Source: Nitrospirota bacterium (GTDB lineage: Bacteria; Nitrospirota; Nitrospiria; Nitrospirales; Nitrospiraceae). Taken from it: a stretch of 20,895 nucleotides of DNA. Positions within the stretch are counted from its first letter, which is position 1. The number at the start of each line of letters is the position of its first letter. The stretch covers positions 1-20,895 of the forward strand of contig JACRQB010000150.1 in the NCBI GenBank assembly GCA_016222925.1. Reading direction: 5' to 3'. Positions 16,524 through 20,895 of this stretch are shown piece by piece. Under the pieces are notes generated by a model. The model saw nothing but the letters and a program-made list of their open reading frames with translations. It did not search any database and had not been told where the DNA came from. The position numbers and the translations under genes were made by a program.

Positions 16524-16880
16524 TCAGCTCACCGCCACAATTCGATTTTTTTCATTCACCCGGACGATCTTGGGGGTGTGCTTCTTGATCTCTTCTTCGC
16601 CGTAATACTCATAACAAAAGATGATGATCTGATCTCCGACCGCCGCCTTTCGCGCGGTGGGCCCATTCAAAATGATCTCCCCTTTTCCTCGCGTACCGTT
16701 GATCGCATAGGTCATGAATCGCTCGCCGTTATTCAAGTTCGAGCAGACAATCGCCTCATAGGGGAGGATGCCGGCCGCCTCCATCAAGTCTTGATCGATT
16801 GTCAGGCTGCCTTCATACTCGAGATGGGCACCTGTCACTGTGGCACGGTGAATTTTCGAACGTAACATTTGTCGAAACAT
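16524..16880 (-). CDS. panD: Aspartate 1-decarboxylase precursor
   Basis: 118 residues. The self-cleavage site is in LEYEGSLTID: cleavage between Gly and Ser yields the pyruvoyl group from the Ser. The N-terminus MFRQMLRSKIHRATVTGAHL and the later NGERFMTYAI and GDQIIIFCYE segments are family standard. It makes beta-alanine from aspartate for pantothenate and coenzyme A. The ATG at 16880 is chosen because CGGGAAGA lies upstream; MLRSKIHRA from an internal ATG is an alternative. It sits between gatC (71 bp) and gatA (75 bp) on the same strand, splitting the usual gatCA pair. Length and motifs are normal. Confidence 0.93.
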   Translation of the reverse strand: MFRQMLRSKIHRATVTGAHLEYEGSLTIDQDLMEAAGILPYEAIVCSNLNNGERFMTYAINGTRGKGEIILNGPTARKAAVGDQIIIFCYEYYGEEEIKKHTPKIVRVNEKNRIVAVS

Positions 16881-16951
16881 GTATCTTCCCGTTATTCGTC
16901 AATCGCTGCGTGCTTTCGTTGTGGTCAACGTGCGAGTCGGCTACCTGACGA

Positions 16952-17245
16952 TTAACGCTCCTCTAGAATTTTAGGGACAACAAACCCATCCACTTCACGC
17001 TCCGGCGCATTCGCCAACGCCTGCTCTGAAGACAGTGATGGGCGCACAAGATCCTCACGAAACACATTCACGTGTCCCATGACCGTGGCGGTCGGTTCGA
17101 TTCCCGTCGTGTCGTACCGACTCAACGTATCGACATGCCCGAGAATCTGGGTCAACTGCTTGGCAAATATCTCTTTTTCAGCAGCGCTCACCGCCAATCT
17201 CGCCAGCTGCGCCACCTTCTCGACATCCTGCTGCGTAATCTCCAC
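16952..17245 (-). CDS. gatC: Glu-tRNA(Gln) amidotransferase subunit C
   Basis: 97 residues from the GTG at 17245, about 10 bases after an AGAGGGGGG run; the GTG at 17254 is too close to that run. Family features are present: VEITQQDVEKVAQLARLAVS at the start, LTQILGHVDTLSRYDTTGIE in the middle, and FREDLVRPSLSSEQALANAP before FVVPKILE. GatC is the small linker that wraps GatA and GatB together. Unlike its two partners here, it is complete. It is the first gat gene after glmS, separated by a structured 125-bp gap. Confidence 0.92.
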   Translation of the reverse strand: MEITQQDVEKVAQLARLAVSAAEKEIFAKQLTQILGHVDTLSRYDTTGIEPTATVMGHVNVFREDLVRPSLSSEQALANAPEREVDGFVVPKILEER

Positions 17246-17268
17246 TCTCCACACCCCCCTCTATTATT

Positions 17269-17367
17269 ATGAGGTGTAAAGGCATGGTCCCTTACTGCGC
17301 GCATTCAACGAGGGCCTTCTGAGGCCGCGCGTTGAGCAAGCACAGGGACCCTGTCTTCGCACCTCAT
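17269..17367. repeat. Nested inverted repeats between glmS and gatC
   Basis: Four pairs nest inside one another: ATGAGGTG (17269-17276) with CACCTCAT (17360-17367), GGTCCCT (17286-17292) with AGGGACC (17344-17350), TCAACG (17305-17310) with CGTTGA (17330-17335), and GGCCT (17313-17317) with AGGCC (17322-17326) around the loop TCTG. Together they could fold the roughly 100-nt spacer into one long, bulged hairpin. No T-run follows on the minus strand, so it is not a standard terminator. It may be a processing, stabilising or attenuating element that sets gat levels relative to glmS; this is inference. Confidence 0.55.
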
Positions 17368-17370
17368 ACC

Positions 17371-19200
17371 TCATTCCACCGTCACACTCTTGGCAAGATT
17401 CCTCGGCTGATCGACGTCCGCTCCGCGCAATACCGCGATATGATACGCAAGGAGCTGAAGCGGGATGGTAAACAACATCGGCGAGATCAGCGGATGGGTA
17501 TCAGGAACGGTAAACACCGCATCCGCAATCTTGCCGAGCTCCCGCTCTCCTTCTGCCACGAAGGCAATCACCGGTGCGTGTCGCGCTTTTACTTCCATCA
17601 GATTGCTGACCGTTTTGTCATACAGTTTGTCTCGAGGCGCCAAGACCACGACCGGCATATCCTTGTCGATCAACGCAATCGGCCCATGCTTCATCTCGCC
17701 CGCCGCATAGCCTTCGGCATGGATATAAGAGATCTCTTTCAGCTTCAGCGCGCCTTCCAGTGCGATCGGATAGTTGATCCCGCGTCCCAAGAATAAAAAG
17801 TTACGCTTCTTATAATATCGTTTAGCAATCGCCACGATTTCAGCCTCTCGCTGCAACACGCGCTCGACTAATACCGGCAACTGCACCAACCGATCTAACC
17901 AGGCTTTTCCGTCTGCAACCTTCATCACATTACGAACTCTGGCAAAATGCAAGGCCAGCAAATACAGCGCCGTGAGCTGCGCGGTAAACGCTTTGGTCGA
18001 TGCGACGCCGATTTCCGGTCCGCAATGCGTGTACAGCACCCCGTCCGACTCGCGCGCCAAGGTGCTGCCGACAACATTCACGATGGAGACAACACGCGCC
18101 CCTTTTCCCTTTGCTTCTCGCGCAGCAGCCAGCGTATCGGCCGTCTCGCCGGACTGAGAAATTGTGACAAATAGATCGTTCTTCCCGACGAGCGGGTCGC
18201 GATATCGAAACTCGCTCCCGATATCCACCTGAACCGGTGTACGAACCATTTCTTCAAATAAATACTTCCCAACCTGGCCTGCATGCCAAGAGGTGCCACA
18301 GGCGACGATCCAAATCCGCTCAACCGCCGCAAACTCTTTCGGTGTGAGCCCGATATCCGGCAGATCCGCTTCGCCAGTCTCATAGGAGTACCGTCCGCGC
18401 ATCGTATCAAGGATTGTCTGAGGTTGTTCGTGAATTTCTTTCAGCATGAAGTGCGGATAGCCGCCCTTCTCCGCCGCCGACGCATCCCAGGTAATCCTCG
18501 TTGATTCGCGCGAGACCGCATGGCCGTCGACGTCGGTGAGCTGCAGGTCGTCTTGAGTGACGACCGCCACATCCCCTTCTTCGAGATAGGTCACTTCTCG
18601 CGTGTGCGCGAGCATCGCCATAACATCGGAAGCGATGTACGAGGCGTGCTTGGTCCGCCCAACCACCAACGGGCATCCGGACCGCGCGGCAATCAACGTC
18701 CCAGGTTCTCGCTCTGACATGACGGCTAGTGCGTAACTGCCACTCACATCTTTCGTCGCCAACCGCACGGCATCAGCCAGCAGCTTCCCTTTCTGAAGGT
18801 ATTTATCGATCAAATGCGCGACGACCTCCGTATCGGTTTCCGATACAAATTTGTAGCCGTCCTTTTCCAATTGCTGTTTTAGTTGCTGGTAGTTTTCAAT
18901 AATCCCGTTGTGGACCAACACGCAGCCTTTTGACCGATGCGGATGGGCATTCTGTTCTGAAGGCTTCCCATGGGTAGCCCAGCGAGTATGGCCGATTCCG
19001 ACCGTCCCCTTAAGCTCATTGGCCTTGAGCGAATTTTGGAGGTTGACCAGTTTGCCCACGCTCCGTCTGACCGCAATCTTTTCTCCCTGCATCACGGCGA
19101 CTCCAGAGGAGTCGTAACCACGGTACTCCAACTTCGCCAATCCCCCGATGAGAATCGGAACCGCATCTTGATTGCCGATATATCCGACGATCCCACACAT
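17371..19200 (-). CDS. glmS: Glutamine-fructose-6-phosphate aminotransferase
   Basis: 609 residues from the ATG at 19200, which gives MCGIVGYIG so that Cys2 becomes the N-terminal nucleophile after Met removal. An upstream in-frame start at 19245 would bury that Cys and is rejected. The glutaminase domain (GYDSSG, GHTRWATHG, HNGIIEN, SETDTE) covers about the first 240 residues. Two SIS domains follow, with CGTSWHAG, ISQSGETADT, and GVASTKAFTAQ, then GRGINYPIALEGALKLKEIS and the conserved end PRNLAKSVTVE. It makes glucosamine-6-phosphate from fructose-6-phosphate and glutamine, the first step of UDP-GlcNAc synthesis. It follows glmU by 55 bp. No glmS ribozyme is expected or seen upstream. Confidence 0.96.
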   Translation of the reverse strand: MCGIVGYIGNQDAVPILIGGLAKLEYRGYDSSGVAVMQGEKIAVRRSVGKLVNLQNSLKANELKGTVGIGHTRWATHGKPSEQNAHPHRSKGCVLVHNGIIENYQQLKQQLEKDGYKFVSETDTEVVAHLIDKYLQKGKLLADAVRLATKDVSGSYALAVMSEREPGTLIAARSGCPLVVGRTKHASYIASDVMAMLAHTREVTYLEEGDVAVVTQDDLQLTDVDGHAVSRESTRITWDASAAEKGGYPHFMLKEIHEQPQTILDTMRGRYSYETGEADLPDIGLTPKEFAAVERIWIVACGTSWHAGQVGKYLFEEMVRTPVQVDIGSEFRYRDPLVGKNDLFVTISQSGETADTLAAAREAKGKGARVVSIVNVVGSTLARESDGVLYTHCGPEIGVASTKAFTAQLTALYLLALHFARVRNVMKVADGKAWLDRLVQLPVLVERVLQREAEIVAIAKRYYKKRNFLFLGRGINYPIALEGALKLKEISYIHAEGYAAGEMKHGPIALIDKDMPVVVLAPRDKLYDKTVSNLMEVKARHAPVIAFVAEGERELGKIADAVFTVPDTHPLISPMLFTIPLQLLAYHIAVLRGADVDQPRNLAKSVTVE

Positions 19201-19255
19201 AGCCCTTGCTCCCAGATCTGAGTTGACTGACGGACGAACAATCAATCCGCCGTGA

Positions 19256-20851
19256 TCAGCGTTTCGATGATTTCGTGCGCCCCTTTTTCAACTTGCTTGA
19301 AGCTTTCGTGGCTTTTAGCTTAGCCGCCCCGCCGGCAGACGCTGAGCCTTCGCTCGACGCACCGCCTGCCAACAACATCCGACGTTTAGCTGCCCACCCG
19401 ACTCGATTGACTTGCGGTACACGGGCAATCGCCAGTGAATCGGCCGGTACGTTCTGAGTCACGGTCGTTCCAGCAGGGATAAAGGCACCCCGTCCTATCG
19501 TCACCGGTGCGATGAGTTGTGTATCGCTCCCCACAAATGCATGATCTTCGATCACCGTCTGGTGTTTGTTCATGCCGTCATAATTCACGATGATTGTTCC
19601 GGCTCCTATATTAACGCCTTTCCCGATTCGTGCATCGCCAAGATACGTGAGGTGACTCGCCTTTGACCCTTCGCCGAGTTCAGCCTTCTTCATCTCGACG
19701 AAGTTTCCGACCTTCGCCTTCCGCCGCACGATCGCCCCCGGTCTCAAATGCGCAAATGGTCCCAGATGAGCCTCGTCGTCGATTTGCGATTCGCGTAGCA
19801 CGCAATGATCGAGAATCTCTACATTGTTTCCGATCATGCAATCCGAAATGCGGACCCCGGAACGGATTGTCGTCCCTTCACCGATACTGGTTTTGCCTTC
19901 GAGACTCACGTGTGGATACAGCACTGTATCTCTTCCTATGGTGACTCCGGCGTCAACCCACACGGAGCCAGGATCCCGCATCGTGACTCCGGCGTCAAGC
20001 CAGTGCTCGCGAATCTGCTGACGAACGACCTGCTCCGCAGCCGCCAGCTGTTGCCTAGTATTGACTCCCAGCCCCTCGTCGGGATCTTGAAGGGTCACCG
20101 CCGCAACCAGCCGCCCCCGGTCAACTGCCATCCGAACAATATCCGTCAGATAGTATTCACGCTGAGCGTTGCGTGGCTCCAGCTTATCCAAGGCCTCGAA
20201 GAGAAAATCTCCGGACACGACATACGTCCCGACGTTGATTTCCTTGGTAGCCCGTTCGACCGGGGTGGCATCACGATCTTCAACGATCTTCAGCACATCG
20301 GACGAAGTGATTTCACTCTGGCGAGATCCGCCGGACTGCCGGCGAATGACTCGACCATAGCCACTGGGATCATCGAGCATCGCCGTCAGAATCGTCACAG
20401 TGGCGCTCTGGGATTGATGGGCTCGCAAAAGTTCGCGCGCTGTCTCTTCTTTCAGCAACGGAGTGTCACCATTCAAGATAAGATAATTCGTCGGACCCGC
20501 CTCGTCGCCATGACAAAACGCAGGGCGGCTTTGCATCACCGCATGGCCGGTCCCGAGTTGCTCGGCTTGCTCGACGATGCGCACAGACTTTGCCCCCAAC
20601 CTGCCGGCGATGCCTGTTTCAATCACGTGCCGAACCTTGTCGGATTGATGCCCAACCACAACCGCAATACGATGGCCCGCGAGTTGGAGCGCCACATCAA
20701 CAGCGTAGAGAACCATCGGCTGACCCGCGACATGATGTAACACTTTGACTTGGGTGGACTTCATCCGCTTGCCCAACCCGGCCGCCATCACAATCACACC
20801 TAAGCCGGGAATACGCGAGACCGTTGTGCATTGATCCACTGATTGCTTCAT
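19256..20851 (-). CDS. glmU: Bifunctional N-acetylglucosamine-1-phosphate uridyltransferase / glucosamine-1-phosphate acetyltransferase
   Basis: 531 residues from the ATG at 20851, with GGAG 7 bases upstream. The N-terminal uridyltransferase has VIVMAAGLGKRM (19-30; Lys where Thr is usual before RM), QVKVLHHVAGQPM, EQLGTGHAV, LNGDTPLL and the YYLTDIV motif. The C-terminal left-handed beta-helix acetyltransferase has RPGAIVRRKAKVGNFVEMKK, KASHLTYLGDA and the NIGAGTIIVNYDG motif. It makes UDP-GlcNAc from glucosamine-1-phosphate, acetyl-CoA and UTP in two steps. The last 36 or so residues form a tail rich in Gly, Ser, Ala and then Lys (ending KLKKGRTKSSKR), beyond the usual catalytic length. It is the first gene of the visible minus-strand run; its promoter lies outside the window. 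Confidence 0.95.
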   Translation of the reverse strand: MKQSVDQCTTVSRIPGLGVIVMAAGLGKRMKSTQVKVLHHVAGQPMVLYAVDVALQLAGHRIAVVVGHQSDKVRHVIETGIAGRLGAKSVRIVEQAEQLGTGHAVMQSRPAFCHGDEAGPTNYLILNGDTPLLKEETARELLRAHQSQSATVTILTAMLDDPSGYGRVIRRQSGGSRQSEITSSDVLKIVEDRDATPVERATKEINVGTYVVSGDFLFEALDKLEPRNAQREYYLTDIVRMAVDRGRLVAAVTLQDPDEGLGVNTRQQLAAAEQVVRQQIREHWLDAGVTMRDPGSVWVDAGVTIGRDTVLYPHVSLEGKTSIGEGTTIRSGVRISDCMIGNNVEILDHCVLRESQIDDEAHLGPFAHLRPGAIVRRKAKVGNFVEMKKAELGEGSKASHLTYLGDARIGKGVNIGAGTIIVNYDGMNKHQTVIEDHAFVGSDTQLIAPVTIGRGAFIPAGTTVTQNVPADSLAIARVPQVNRVGWAAKRRMLLAGGASSEGSASAGGAAKLKATKASSKLKKGRTKSSKR

Positions 20852-20895
20852 CAAAGACTCCGGAAAGTAAGAGGACCGCAATTGAGTATCAGAAC

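Noticed and set aside
19805..20740. 311-codon open frame on the plus strand
   Set aside because: It is antisense to intact glmU; its composition is that of a shadow frame.

Overview
The window reads as a piece of a Nitrospira-like (phylum Nitrospirota) chromosome. This assignment is inference. It rests on the flavour of the proteins (an EWEW-type PilZ protein, a LuxR regulator with an ITEQTVKEHIKHIMRKT-type helix-turn-helix, a DUF971 protein) and on the gene order glmU-glmS-gatC-panD-gatA-DUF948-gatB-eno-ftsB-era-mgtE-recO. No rRNA, tRNA, CRISPR array or transposase was found.

Layout. (1) 1-2660, minus strand: a sugar-nucleotide cassette. It is a glucose-1-phosphate cytidylyltransferase broken by an internal deletion, an NAD-dependent sugar epimerase/dehydratase, and a zinc-binding C-methyltransferase-like enzyme cut by the window edge. 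Such enzymes make branched or deoxy sugars for surface polysaccharide. (2) 2661-3769: about 1.1 kb with no gene I can support, carrying a 16-bp palindrome, a 13-bp tandem duplication and a 10-bp hairpin. (3) 3770-5726: a frameshifted PilZ remnant (minus), a LuxR-type regulator (plus) with a good sigma-70 promoter and a 20-base dyad at its likely transcription start, and a small lipoprotein (plus). (4) 5723-20851: fifteen genes, all minus strand and tightly packed. Read in transcription order they cover cell-wall UDP-GlcNAc synthesis (glmU, glmS), the tRNA amidotransferase (gatC, gatA, gatB) with panD between gatC and gatA, a DUF948 membrane protein, enolase, an FtsB/DivIC-like division protein, Era GTPase, the MgtE magnesium channel, RecO, a DUF971 protein, a lipoprotein and glycogen synthase.

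The most unusual content is a series of four deletions in otherwise well-conserved genes. rfbF lost about 58 codons and its frame. The PilZ gene lost a few codons and its frame. GatA lost about 45-50 codons in frame near its C-terminus. The start of gatB is gone and the rest is fused in frame to an upstream YtxH-type gene. The last two hit two subunits of one normally essential enzyme. Either this genome has an altered or inactive GatCAB, or the assembly contains small false joins. Read mapping across the four junctions would decide. I did not find a clearly new defence or mobile system; the rest looks like ordinary core genome.
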